DNA of 64,000 nucleotides from Carboxylicivirga caseinilyticus (lineage in GTDB: Bacteria > Bacteroidota > Bacteroidia > Bacteroidales > Marinilabiliaceae), in contig JAFMVE010000006.1 in the NCBI GenBank assembly GCA_025499705.1, forward strand, positions 1-64,000, read 5' to 3'. The position numbers and the translations under genes are program-made. Under the pieces are notes generated by a model. It was not told the DNA's origin. It worked only from the letters and a program-made list of their open reading frames with translations, and searched no databases. Numbering within the stretch: position 1 is the first letter of the stretch; each line of letters starts with the position of its first letter. This document shows, in pieces, positions 18,292 to 27,475 of this stretch.

Positions 18292-19215
18292 TTAGAAGAA
18301 TTTAGGGTTCGGAGTACTGATTTTGTATCCAAAATCGAACTGAATTGAAATCTCGTGAGTACCGCTATTATATGATTTAATGTAATCACCTGCAGAATAA
18401 TCATAGCTATATGCAAATCGCATTTGAGGAGTGACCTGATAACCCACTAATCCAACAATGTCAAGATTGTTTCTGACACTTGCACCCAACCAAATAATGT
18501 TATTAAAAATAGTTGTACAATTTAAATCAACAATTGGTTTTTCCTGTGGATTGTAACGTGCCAATATACTCGGTTGAATATCAAATTTTTCTGATAACTT
18601 AAATGAGTATCCTCCTGTAAAAATGTAATTTGATTTACCTGGGGCAAAACCTTCTGATTTATTTTTTCCAATATCGAAATACATAAAATTTGGAGCGGAT
18701 AAGCCTATAAAGAACTGATTGCTATACCATGCAATACCTAAACCAACAGTTGGCGTTCCTGCACTTTCGTTAGATGAAAAATTCGAATCATGGCCAAACT
18801 CTGGGAGCGTTTTTACCGAAGTCCAGTTTGAATTATAGTTGACAAAACCAGCATTTAAACCAAAGCTTAATCGCTGATTTTTTTTCACTAAAACCCGGTA
18901 GGTATACGAAAATGATGCACCGGTTTGACGGGTAACACCATATTGCTGATTGTAAATATCGATGCCAAGAGCAATATTTTTATTACGTAAAGGTGCATGA
19001 CCACTGAGATATTGTTCGCTTGGAGCACCATTAAATCCGACCCATTTTTGTCTGTAGGAACCAAAAAGTGAAATTGCCTCGCGATTACCAGCAAAGGCTG
19101 AGTTTATAGTATAGCGATTATGCATATACTGACTCATGACTATATCTTTTTGAGCAAAAACAGCAATGGTAGGAAGTGTTAGAAAGAGTAATAGTAGTTT
19201 GGCTATTTTATTCAT
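18292..19215 (-). CDS. PorP/SprF family T9SS outer-membrane protein
   Basis: The 307-aa protein has a signal peptide (1-21, ending VFAQ). The conserved N-terminal PorP/SprF words follow: MSQYMHNRYTINSAFAG, then YRQKWVGFNGAP. The rest alternates beta strands, as in a 14-strand barrel with PorV-like topology. SprF-like proteins act with a specific large adhesin cargo of the type IX system, and here the CHU_C protein encoded just upstream is the obvious partner. The intergenic gap is 16 bp. Confidence 0.9.
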   Translation of the reverse strand: MNKIAKLLLLFLTLPTIAVFAQKDIVMSQYMHNRYTINSAFAGNREAISLFGSYRQKWVGFNGAPSEQYLSGHAPLRNKNIALGIDIYNQQYGVTRQTGASFSYTYRVLVKKNQRLSFGLNAGFVNYNSNWTSVKTLPEFGHDSNFSSNESAGTPTVGLGIAWYSNQFFIGLSAPNFMYFDIGKNKSEGFAPGKSNYIFTGGYSFKLSEKFDIQPSILARYNPQEKPIVDLNCTTIFNNIIWLGASVRNNLDIVGLVGYQVTPQMRFAYSYDYSAGDYIKSYNSGTHEISIQFDFGYKISTPNPKFF

Positions 19216-19231
19216 TGTGTTTTGCTTTATC

Positions 19232-21502
19232 TTAATATTTAATTACCACAAAATCTTTTTTGGTAAACACCTGACCATTATAATCACCAGTAAAAGTGTA
19301 ATAGTAAGTATCGGCTGGCAATATGTTCCCATCGTTATCCTTTCCATCCCACCATATTACTATATCACTACCTGTATTGTAATCACCAAGATTTTCAGTA
19401 TCATATATTAACATGCCCTTTTTGTTGAAGACTGCTAGCTTTTTATTACTTAAGTTCTCCGCACCTCCAATTTTGAAATAATCATTAATGCCATCTCCAT
19501 CTGGTGAAAAACCATTGGGAGCTGTTAATGGATTCTGCGTTATGGTGATTTCATCACTGATATAACAATCATCGCTGCTTTTTACAGTCCAGGTTAAATA
19601 ACTCGTTCCGGGGGGTATACCGAAAGCTGTATAAGTACTATCATCTGAAAATTGAATGATAACATTGGGATCGGAGCTTTCCCACCAAACTGTCATGCCA
19701 TCTTCCCAATCTTCTGGTTTCAACACAACATGGTCGACCAAATATATTGTGGTATCTGATCCTGCCGAAACATTCTCAGGCTCCTTTGTAAAGTAAAGCT
19801 TAAATACTGCAGAATCTCTACAGTAAAGATTTTCTTCATTAACAACCAACCATTGAACGGAAGCAGAATCAATTACAGCTGTTTGATTAAATGTAAAGTC
19901 TGATGTCGGTGATGAAAGATCAGAAAAAGTACCATCCTCTGAACTCCAGTGTCCACTTGTTGTGTTTTCTAAAATTTCGGCATTTAAAGGTGTCCAGTTT
20001 CCGCAGATGGTATCATAGGTTCCTGTCATTAGTTCCGGAATATAATCAACCACTACATTAAATGTTTCGCTTAATTCTGTTGAGCAACCTTTATTGTCTG
20101 TAATTGCGGTGAGTTGATAAGCTGTTGTTTCAGATGGCTCCAAAAATGTTTCAGTATTAATTGAATTAATATTGGCCGTTAACGTTTGTGCTCCATCAGT
20201 ATAAGTTAAAACCAGATCATAATATTCGCTTGTTGTTGCAGTGCGTAATAAAGCATTATTACCGGCACAGATAGCTGTGTCAGGGCTTAAAAGGTTTAAA
20301 GTTGGTGGCTCAACAAAGGTAATGTCAACGGTAGCTACATCACTACATCCGCCATTGTCTGCTAACCATGTTAATGTTTGTGCACCATAAACAGTAGATG
20401 AAGCTAAGGTTTTGGGATCATTATTATTTACAAAACTAACATTGGGATGAACTTGCCATGCTCCGGTTTCGCCTTCTTCTAAAGAAGCTTGCAGTTCATA
20501 ACCTTCGAGTTGACACCAATCATCTGCAAGGCCTGCAAATGGATTGGGTTTCTTATCAACAACGGTAGCTTCTCCATGCAAGCTGTCAACGTGTGCCTCA
20601 CACCCTCTTTGATCAACAACTTCGATTAGACTCCAGGATGTTTCTTCTGTTGCCTGTATTGAGATATTGTCTGCAAATGTTATACCTGTGCGAGTTTGCT
20701 GCAAAGAACCATTGGAAATGGTATATCTATAAGGAGATGTACCATTGGTTATTTCTGTTGTAACATTCAAAGAATAATTAGTTCCATCGTTCGAACAGAT
20801 AATCTGGTTACCACTAATTGTTGCATTTGGAGAACCCCATAAATCAACTTCAATTACATCAGTGGCTTTGCATGCGCCATTCTCTTCTGTTAATGTTAAG
20901 GTGTACAAACCCTTTGAATCTGCAATAAATATTGCATTCGGAATAGTGTTATTACCACCGCTAAAACTACCGGCACCCGATTCTTCTGTCCAATATATTA
21001 TATGATCAGGATCACTTAAGGTTGCATTTAATGGTGCAACATATCCACATTGGGGTGTGAAATTATCTGCGATTGGTGTTGGCATCTTATTAATATTAAG
21101 AGTCATTTTCCCATTAACATCTAATGAGCCATATCCATTATCACCTAAACTATATTTCCAGTCTGCTGCATTAATAGTATTATCAAAAACTTCAATTAAG
21201 GTAATTTCTGAAGTGTCGCTAATGTTTATTGTTGTTGTTGTCCAAACTCCATCAACTAAGTTGTTATCAAAGATGTTCTTATCAAGTTCAATTTGATATG
21301 AACTTCCTCCTGTTTCTTTATTGTCAATTCTATAAACTACCCCAAAAGGAGCTTCTCCTTCAAATAAAATTTTTAGTTCTGCTTTACCAATTTCGCAAGA
21401 ATCTGCATCTAAGCTAACAATAGTGGCAGTAGGTTGTGCAAAAAGGCTTATATAAGAAAGGCCCCAAAGGGCTAAAAACGTCCAAAGAATTTTCAACTTC
21501 AT
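19232..21502 (-). CDS. Large T9SS type B (CHU_C) surface protein
   Basis: The 756-aa exported protein has a signal peptide (MKLKILWTFLALWGLSYISL) and a series of Ig/PKD-like beta modules with paired Cys and repeated AICAGNNA-like words typical of gliding-adhesin repeats. The last 90 residues are the gliding-motility-associated CHU_C domain: APNGFSPDGDGINDYFKIGG, then WWDGKDNDGN, PADTYYYTF and the C-terminal KKDFVVIKY. This tail directs export by T9SS and surface retention (type B signal). It is smaller than SprB but has the same operon partner (PorP/SprF). The annotated start is the ATG at 21502; a TTG six bases earlier is possible. Confidence 0.88.
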   Translation of the reverse strand: MKLKILWTFLALWGLSYISLFAQPTATIVSLDADSCEIGKAELKILFEGEAPFGVVYRIDNKETGGSSYQIELDKNIFDNNLVDGVWTTTTINISDTSEITLIEVFDNTINAADWKYSLGDNGYGSLDVNGKMTLNINKMPTPIADNFTPQCGYVAPLNATLSDPDHIIYWTEESGAGSFSGGNNTIPNAIFIADSKGLYTLTLTEENGACKATDVIEVDLWGSPNATISGNQIICSNDGTNYSLNVTTEITNGTSPYRYTISNGSLQQTRTGITFADNISIQATEETSWSLIEVVDQRGCEAHVDSLHGEATVVDKKPNPFAGLADDWCQLEGYELQASLEEGETGAWQVHPNVSFVNNNDPKTLASSTVYGAQTLTWLADNGGCSDVATVDITFVEPPTLNLLSPDTAICAGNNALLRTATTSEYYDLVLTYTDGAQTLTANINSINTETFLEPSETTAYQLTAITDNKGCSTELSETFNVVVDYIPELMTGTYDTICGNWTPLNAEILENTTSGHWSSEDGTFSDLSSPTSDFTFNQTAVIDSASVQWLVVNEENLYCRDSAVFKLYFTKEPENVSAGSDTTIYLVDHVVLKPEDWEDGMTVWWESSDPNVIIQFSDDSTYTAFGIPPGTSYLTWTVKSSDDCYISDEITITQNPLTAPNGFSPDGDGINDYFKIGGAENLSNKKLAVFNKKGMLIYDTENLGDYNTGSDIVIWWDGKDNDGNILPADTYYYTFTGDYNGQVFTKKDFVVIKY

Positions 21503-21745
21503 CCCCAAAAGTTTAGTTTAATGTTTGTGTATCGGCGCTCCTTAAATCGCTTCTGGATGAACACTATAAGTCGTGTATACAAACATATATATAAATTAAC
21601 AAACGGCATTAAATTTTAACATAGCTATTACGGTGTTGATAAACAAAAAGATTCATTTAATCAAATTTATGCTTTTTTAAGGGGTTAATTATATGGGTTG
21701 TGAGAGCTGGTATAAGAATTATCGGATGCCTTATTGTTAAGTAAG

Positions 21746-22312
21746 TCAGGGTAACAAATCGGTTTTGTCATTTATATTGGCAAATAGGTTTGGGGTATCA
21801 ATCACAAAATCATTCATTGAAACAACCTTTAGTTGGCACGATTCGATAAACAATTGCATTTTGAGTTTCTTTTCAGTTAGTGCTTTTCTAATTTCTTCAA
21901 TCAGACTTTTATGATAGCAGGCAAAAAGAGGTTGCCTTTGTCCGTTTAAACTTGCGACAATGCAATTAATATCCTTATCTATTTGATTGATAAAATAGGC
22001 TACGGCTTTAGAAGTAATATTGGGCATATCACAGGTTGTAACAAATATCCATTCGTTGGATGAATGTACAAGTCCTTCATAAATACCAGAAAGAGGACCC
22101 AACTCATTGTAAGTGTCCTTTATTATAGGTAAATTAAACTGTTGGTAATCGTCAGAATTGGCGCTAATGAAAATCTCCTTACAGTTTGGCTCAACAGCAT
22201 TGATCGCGTATGTAATCATTCGCCTGCCATTGAATTTCATTAAGCCTTTATCCAACCCCATACGAGAGCTTTTGCCACCTGATAATATGAGTGCTGATAT
22301 GTTCTTTTTCAA
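21746..22312 (-). CDS. mobA: Molybdenum cofactor guanylyltransferase
   Basis: The 188-aa protein transfers GMP from GTP to Mo-molybdopterin, making the MGD cofactor. The nucleotide-binding motif LSGGKSSRMGLDKG spans about residues 10-23, TCDMPNI contains the metal-binding Asp, and the RQPLFACY segment is typical. It is divergent from the psrA-like gene, whose product needs bis-MGD. It is separate from the riboswitch-controlled moco operon 6 kb away, and no riboswitch is seen upstream of it. Confidence 0.92.
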   Translation of the reverse strand: MKKNISALILSGGKSSRMGLDKGLMKFNGRRMITYAINAVEPNCKEIFISANSDDYQQFNLPIIKDTYNELGPLSGIYEGLVHSSNEWIFVTTCDMPNITSKAVAYFINQIDKDINCIVASLNGQRQPLFACYHKSLIEEIRKALTEKKLKMQLFIESCQLKVVSMNDFVIDTPNLFANINDKTDLLP

Positions 22313-22444
22313 GGTGATGCGATTTTAGATATACAGATATTGGTTTGAAGATAATTTTTTGATTACTAAAACAAAAATAATGATCAGATTACCAGATTTA
22401 TATAAAAGAAAAAATTCGTTATTAAAATTAAGTCTAAATAGCAA

Positions 22445-22477
22445 TTGCCTCATACATAAAGATATCTGTATATTTTG
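22445..22477 (+). promoter_or_regulatory. Possible promoter of the psr-like operon
   Basis: TTG (22445-22447), 21 bases, then TATATTTTG (22469-22477). The -7 box has three rather than two bases between TA and TTTG, so it is an imperfect match. It ends 30 bp before the chosen ATG. Confidence 0.35.
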
Positions 22478-22507
22478 CTATATATTTATCTATACAATTC
22501 TCAAACA

Positions 22508-24751
22508 ATGCAACTGATGGGGAAAAGTAGAAGAGATTTTATTAAAATTTCGGCCTTAGGAACAGCGGGAGCTGTAGTTGGGTCGAAATATTTGATGGCT
22601 CAGAATCAGCAACTGATCAAAGAAAATCCACAAGGGCCATGGAAAATGGCTGAAGATCTGGAACGAACACCTACTTATTGTGAAGTTTGTTTCTGGAAAT
22701 GCGCCGGTTGGACTTATAAAAATAAGGATGGCCAGATTCAAAAAATTACCGGTAACGATGATGATCCGAACAGTAACGGTCGTTTTTGTCCCAGAGGAAC
22801 TGGTGGTGTGGGTATGTATTATGATGAGGACCGGCTAAAACATCCACTAATAAGGGTAAAAGATTCTGATGGAAATCAAACGTACAAACAGGCTTCTTGG
22901 GATGAAGCTTTTGATTTTATTAGTGAGAGACTTAATGAAGTAATTGAAGATCATGGCCCTGAGTGTATTGCTTTGTTTACGCATGGCTCTGGAGGAACGT
23001 ATTTCGGTAACCTGCTTAAAGCTTTGGGCTCTCAAAATATTACCGCACCATCTTATGCCCAGTGCAGAGGCCCGCGTGAAGTGGGATTCATAACCACCTT
23101 TGGTGAAGGTCTTAGCTCTCCGGAGCCAACTGACATCAGGGATACAAAATGTATGGTTCTGATTGGTTCGCACATTGGTGAAAATATGCATAATGGGCAT
23201 GTGCAGGAGATGTCTGACGCCATTGATAAAGGGGCAACAATTATTACAGTTGATCCTCGCTTTTCAACTGCTGCCAGTAAGTCAAAATATTGGTTGCCCA
23301 TCAAACCAAGTACCGATTTAGCCTTGTTACTGGCATGGATTCATGTATTAATATACGAAGAACGATACGATAAAAAATACGTTGAGCAGTATACCTATGG
23401 TTTTGATCAGCTGAAAGCTCACGTTAAAAATATGACGCCCGAATGGGCTTACGGTATTACTACCATCAAACCACAGGTTATCAGAGAAACAGCTCGTGAA
23501 ATGGCAAATGCTTCTCCTGCCACAATTGTTCATCCAGGAAGACATGTTACCTGGTATGGAGATGACACACAGCGCTTAAGGGCTGTAGCAATTTTAAATG
23601 CGTTATTAGGTTCCTGGGGACGCCGTGGTGGATTCTATATTCCGGATAAAGCCAAAGTTCCGGGTGTACCACATCCTCCTTATCCAACCCCAAGAAGAAC
23701 CTGGCGGGATGCAATGGAAGGTAAGTATGAACTGGCTGATCTGGCGTTAGCCAATGGAGTTTGTGATGCCACGATTCCAAGTGCCCGATTTGATTGTAGT
23801 ATTAAAGCCTGGATTGTTAATGGTACCAACCTGATTGAAACTCTTCCAAACAGACCAAATACTTTAGAGGCGATTAATAACCTTGAATTATTGGTTGTGG
23901 TTGATACTATGCCGATGGAGATTACAGGTTATGCTGATGTTGTACTTCCTGAGTGTACTTATCTCGAGCGTTACGATTCCCTTCGGATAACACAGCACCG
24001 CGAACCTACTATTGCCTTACGAATGCCAGCTATGAAACCAATGTATGAGTCAAAACCTGCATGGTGGATGGCGAAAAATCTTGCCGACAGAATGGGTAAA
24101 GGAGATTATTTCCCATTTGATTCAATTGAGGAGGAATTGGATTATCAATTAAAGAAAGTTGGCTTGTCATTAGAAGAGATGCAGCGAATTGGAGTGAAGA
24201 AAATGGAGCGACCTTATGATGATTTGTATTATCATGATGGAGAAGAAATCGAATTCAATACTAATACAGGTAAGATTGAACTGTACTCAACATCTCTTGA
24301 AGAATATGGTTTTGATCCAATGCCAAAGTATACAGCACATCCCGAACCACCTTCAGGCTATTACCGTCTGATTTATGGTCGTGCACCCATGCATACTTTT
24401 TCACGCACTGCCAATAATCCAAATCTTACAGATTTGATGGATGAAAATACGGTATGGGTTAATCCTAAAGTAGCAAAAGAGTGGGGACTGAAAAATGGTC
24501 AGGAAGTGTATTTGCAAAACCAGGATAATGTAGTTTCATCATTTCCTATCAAAGTTAGAGTTACAGAACGAATCAGATGGGATTCGGTTTACATGGTCCA
24601 TGGATTCGGACATGCCAAGAAGCAACTGAGTCGTGCTTATGGAAGAGGTGCCAGTGATGCCCAGTTAATTACGAATATTATGATGGACCCTATTATGGGA
24701 GGCACCGGAATGAGAGGAAATTTTGTAACATTCAACTTTGATAAAGCTTAA
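22508..24751 (+). CDS. Psr/Phs-type molybdopterin oxidoreductase catalytic subunit
   Basis: The 747-aa protein is a DMSO-reductase-family enzyme of the polysulfide/thiosulfate reductase group. A Tat signal (SRRDFIK, 7-13) sends the folded protein out. Cys58, Cys61, Cys65 and Cys94 are the ligands of the N-terminal 4Fe-4S cluster, and Cys187 in SYAQCRGPREVGF sits at the molybdenum-ligand position. The C-terminal molydopterin-binding beta-barrel is intact. With the next two genes it forms a PsrABC/PhsABC-like complex at the membrane; substrate (polysulfide, thiosulfate or tetrathionate) cannot be fixed from sequence. I used the ATG at 22508; 22517 is equally possible and would still keep the Tat motif. 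Confidence 0.88.
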   Translation: MQLMGKSRRDFIKISALGTAGAVVGSKYLMAQNQQLIKENPQGPWKMAEDLERTPTYCEVCFWKCAGWTYKNKDGQIQKITGNDDDPNSNGRFCPRGTGGVGMYYDEDRLKHPLIRVKDSDGNQTYKQASWDEAFDFISERLNEVIEDHGPECIALFTHGSGGTYFGNLLKALGSQNITAPSYAQCRGPREVGFITTFGEGLSSPEPTDIRDTKCMVLIGSHIGENMHNGHVQEMSDAIDKGATIITVDPRFSTAASKSKYWLPIKPSTDLALLLAWIHVLIYEERYDKKYVEQYTYGFDQLKAHVKNMTPEWAYGITTIKPQVIRETAREMANASPATIVHPGRHVTWYGDDTQRLRAVAILNALLGSWGRRGGFYIPDKAKVPGVPHPPYPTPRRTWRDAMEGKYELADLALANGVCDATIPSARFDCSIKAWIVNGTNLIETLPNRPNTLEAINNLELLVVVDTMPMEITGYADVVLPECTYLERYDSLRITQHREPTIALRMPAMKPMYESKPAWWMAKNLADRMGKGDYFPFDSIEEELDYQLKKVGLSLEEMQRIGVKKMERPYDDLYYHDGEEIEFNTNTGKIELYSTSLEEYGFDPMPKYTAHPEPPSGYYRLIYGRAPMHTFSRTANNPNLTDLMDENTVWVNPKVAKEWGLKNGQEVYLQNQDNVVSSFPIKVRVTERIRWDSVYMVHGFGHAKKQLSRAYGRGASDAQLITNIMMDPIMGGTGMRGNFVTFNFDKA

Positions 24752-24763
24752 GGAGAGACAGCT

Positions 24764-25297
24764 ATGAGATATGCAATGGCCGTAGATACAAAGAAATGTG
24801 TGGGCTGCAGCGACTGTGTTGTAGCCTGTCAGACAGAAAACAATGTACCCATAGGATATTGTCGTGATTGGATTGTAGAAGTCACCGATGGTACTTATCC
24901 TCAACTGGAACTGGAATATCGTTCGGAGCGATGCAATCACTGCGAGAATTCGCCATGTGTGCGTTGTTGCCCAACAGGAGCCAGTCATTATAGTGATGGT
25001 GGAATCGTTTTAGTGGATCATGATAAATGTATTGGTTGTGGAGCCTGTATAGCTTCATGTCCTTACGATGCCCGTTACACTCATCCAAAGGGATATGTTG
25101 ATAAATGTACTTTTTGTGAGCATCGCGTAAAGCATGGTCAGGATCCTGCATGTGTTGCGGTATGTCCTACCAAGTGTATGTATTTTGGCGATTTGGATGA
25201 TCCTAATTCAGATGTCAGCAAGGTGATAAAGAAGCGTAAATACAAAACCTTAATCCCTGAAGCCGGAACGAATCCTCAATTGTACTTTTTGATTTAA
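24764..25297 (+). CDS. 4Fe-4S electron-transfer subunit (PsrB/PhsB-like)
   Basis: The 177-aa iron-sulfur protein has four cysteine groups, the first CVGCSDCVVAC (Cys12, 15, 18, 22), the third CIGCGACIASC. This is the DmsB/PsrB pattern that carries electrons between the quinol-oxidising anchor and the catalytic subunit. It has no own signal, as expected if exported with the Tat partner. A good Shine-Dalgarno-like AAGGAGAG lies 7 bases before the ATG, unusual for this phylum. The gap to the catalytic gene is 12 bp. Confidence 0.9.
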   Translation: MRYAMAVDTKKCVGCSDCVVACQTENNVPIGYCRDWIVEVTDGTYPQLELEYRSERCNHCENSPCVRCCPTGASHYSDGGIVLVDHDKCIGCGACIASCPYDARYTHPKGYVDKCTFCEHRVKHGQDPACVAVCPTKCMYFGDLDDPNSDVSKVIKKRKYKTLIPEAGTNPQLYFLI

Positions 25298-25318
25298 CAA
25301 ACCATTCATAAAAATATT

Positions 25319-26260
25319 ATGAGAGAAGAATTAATTGTAAGCGGAAGAATGAATCCTCATATCGATCCGCAATTACACATCTGGGAATGGCAAATACCTG
25401 CCTACCTGTTTTTGGGTGGTTTGGCGGCAGGTATTCTGTTTTTTGCCGGATACTATTTTATTAAAGGAAAGAGTGAAGAATATCCAACAGCAGTTAAACT
25501 GGCGCCTATTTTCGTACCTGTGTTTCTGGCTTTGGGTTTGTTTTTTCTGTTTCTTGATTTAAAGCATAAACTCTATTTCTGGCGGTTGTATACTGCCATT
25601 AAACTGGAATCGCCCATGAGCTGGGGAGCTTGGACATTGATGATTATAACTCCTTTATCAATGGTTTGGGCAGCACTTCATATCAAATCGTTATTCCCAA
25701 AGTGGGATTGGAAATTTGACTTTGTGAAAGACATTATCAAATGGCTCGAGGATTATAAAACACCTGTTGCATGGGCTATGATGATACTGGCAGTGATACT
25801 TGGAATTTATACAGGTATTTTACTTTCGGCTTTTAATGCAAGGCCGTTGTGGAATACATCCATTCTGGGGCCTCTATTCCTGGTATCTGGATTATCTACC
25901 GGAGCTGCAGCTATAATTATTATGTCAAAGTCATCTGCCGAACGACATATGTTTGCCAAGATAGATCTTGTATTGATAGCAGTGGAACTATTCCTGATCA
26001 TACACATGTTTATGGGGTTCAGGGCCAGTACGCAGGTTCAGATTGATGCGGCAAGTATGTTTCTGGGAGGACAGTTTACAGCTCCTTTCTGGGTATTTGT
26101 AGTCGGTTTGGGATTGCTAGTTCCGGCATCGCTTGAAGTAATGGAACTTCGAAATAAGAAAATTCATTACATGGTAGCTCCGGCTTTGGTGTTGTTTGGA
26201 GGTTTATTATTCCGTTTTATAATGGCTTATGCCGGACAAATGAGTCGCTGGCTTTATTAA
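25319..26260 (+). CDS. NrfD/PsrC-type membrane anchor
   Basis: The 313-aa protein has eight to nine hydrophobic segments and belongs to the NrfD/PsrC family that binds menaquinol and anchors the catalytic and Fe-S subunits. The N-terminal WEWQIPAYLFLGGLAAGILF is the conserved first helix, and RPLWNTSILGPLFLVSGLSTG is in the family core. It completes a three-subunit respiratory reductase. Confidence 0.9.
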   Translation: MREELIVSGRMNPHIDPQLHIWEWQIPAYLFLGGLAAGILFFAGYYFIKGKSEEYPTAVKLAPIFVPVFLALGLFFLFLDLKHKLYFWRLYTAIKLESPMSWGAWTLMIITPLSMVWAALHIKSLFPKWDWKFDFVKDIIKWLEDYKTPVAWAMMILAVILGIYTGILLSAFNARPLWNTSILGPLFLVSGLSTGAAAIIIMSKSSAERHMFAKIDLVLIAVELFLIIHMFMGFRASTQVQIDAASMFLGGQFTAPFWVFVVGLGLLVPASLEVMELRNKKIHYMVAPALVLFGGLLFRFIMAYAGQMSRWLY

Positions 26261-26328
26261 TTTGAAAAAAGAAAATAACTAATAAGGCTATTTATCATTG
26301 ATAATAGTAATCAGCTAAAAAAAGTATT

Positions 26329-26853
26329 ATGAGTGAAGATCGTAGTAGAAAATACATCAATCCATACATAGGTGGTGTTTTACTTGGCTTTGTATTACTG
26401 GCCGCATTTTTCTTCTCAGGTCGAGGACTGGGAGCCAGTGGTGCTATAAAAAGTGCAGTAGTTAAATCAGTTGAAACCGTGGCTCCGACTCATGTTGAAA
26501 CAACGGATTTTTATAAAGGTTATAAAGAAACACATCCCGGCGGACCATTGAAAGATTGGTTGGTTTGGGAAATGTTGGGTGTTTTGGTTGGAGGTTTTAT
26601 CTCGGGTGCCATTGCAGGCCGATTAAAATTTAAGGTTGAACATAGTCCTAAGATTACAAGCAAAACCCGAATTATTTTTGCTGTTATCGGAGGTATTTTA
26701 TTTGGTTTTGGATCGCAGCTGGGAAGAGGTTGTACCAGTGGATCAGCTTTGTCAGGAATGGCTGTGTTATCTCTCGGAGGTTTTATTACCATGGCTTTTA
26801 TTTTCGGAACAGCCTTTGCTTTAGCTTATATCGCACGTAAATTATGGATTTAA
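26329..26853 (+). CDS. YeeE/YedE half-transporter, first unit
   Basis: The 174-aa protein has about four membrane helices and the YeeE/YedE signature GRGCTSGSALSG with Cys135. In the full-length thiosulfate transporter TsuA, equivalent cysteines in the pore pass thiosulfate through the membrane. Here the protein is half-size and an independent second half follows 13 bp later, so the two probably form a heterodimer equal to one TsuA. A periplasmic loop (about 40-75) is longer than usual. It sits in a sulfur-respiration operon, so thiosulfate or another sulfur anion is the likely substrate. Confidence 0.85.
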   Translation: MSEDRSRKYINPYIGGVLLGFVLLAAFFFSGRGLGASGAIKSAVVKSVETVAPTHVETTDFYKGYKETHPGGPLKDWLVWEMLGVLVGGFISGAIAGRLKFKVEHSPKITSKTRIIFAVIGGILFGFGSQLGRGCTSGSALSGMAVLSLGGFITMAFIFGTAFALAYIARKLWI

Positions 26854-26866
26854 AAACTAAGTAATC

Positions 26867-27457
26867 ATGGGACCATTAGTTGTATACGAATATATTTCAG
26901 CCAACACTAATTTGTTAATGGCTTTTATCATTGGAATTGGCTTTGGCTTTGTTTTGGAAAGAAGTGGATTTTCTTCGTCAAGAAAACTGGCAGGTATGTT
27001 TTACGGTTATGATACAACCGTACTTAAGGTGTTTTTTACAGCGGCTATTGTAGCTATGCTTGGCTTGTTGTTTTTCAGTTTGTTTGGCTGGATCGACCTG
27101 AGTCTTGTTTATATTAATCCAACCTTCTTATGGTCGGCTATGGTCGGCGGAGCTGTTATGGGAGCCGGTTTTATTACAGGAGGTTTCTGTCCGGGTACAG
27201 CTTTCTGTGCCTTATCAATTGGTAAGCTGGATGCTCTTGCATTTATTGGAGGGTTGGTAATTGGTGTATTAATCTTTACTGAAGGATTCCCAATGTGGGA
27301 AGGATTGTTCTATGCTGAAAACATGGGAACTCCAACAATCAACCAGTTATTAGGAATCTCTCGCGGAATCTTTGGTTTATTGTTGATATTAGTTGCATTG
27401 GGAATGTTTTTTGTTGGTGAGTGGGCAGAACGTAAATTTCCCAGAGAAGAGTATTAA
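26867..27457 (+). CDS. YeeE/YedE half-transporter, second unit
   Basis: The 196-aa protein has four to five helices and the second YeeE/YedE signature, GGFCPGTAFCALSIG, with Cys108 and Cys114. It starts GFGFVLERSGFSSSRK after the first helix, a typical family stretch. With the preceding gene it probably rebuilds a complete sulfur-compound channel. Spacing and order make one transcript with the psr-like genes almost certain. Confidence 0.85.
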   Translation: MGPLVVYEYISANTNLLMAFIIGIGFGFVLERSGFSSSRKLAGMFYGYDTTVLKVFFTAAIVAMLGLLFFSLFGWIDLSLVYINPTFLWSAMVGGAVMGAGFITGGFCPGTAFCALSIGKLDALAFIGGLVIGVLIFTEGFPMWEGLFYAENMGTPTINQLLGISRGIFGLLLILVALGMFFVGEWAERKFPREEY

Positions 27458-27475
27458 TCTGTAAAATTGGATGTT

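Noticed and set aside
21503-21745. TATGTTTG near 21580 as promoter of the T9SS operon
   Set aside because: The only upstream TTTG is 12 bp away, not 19-21, so spacing fails.
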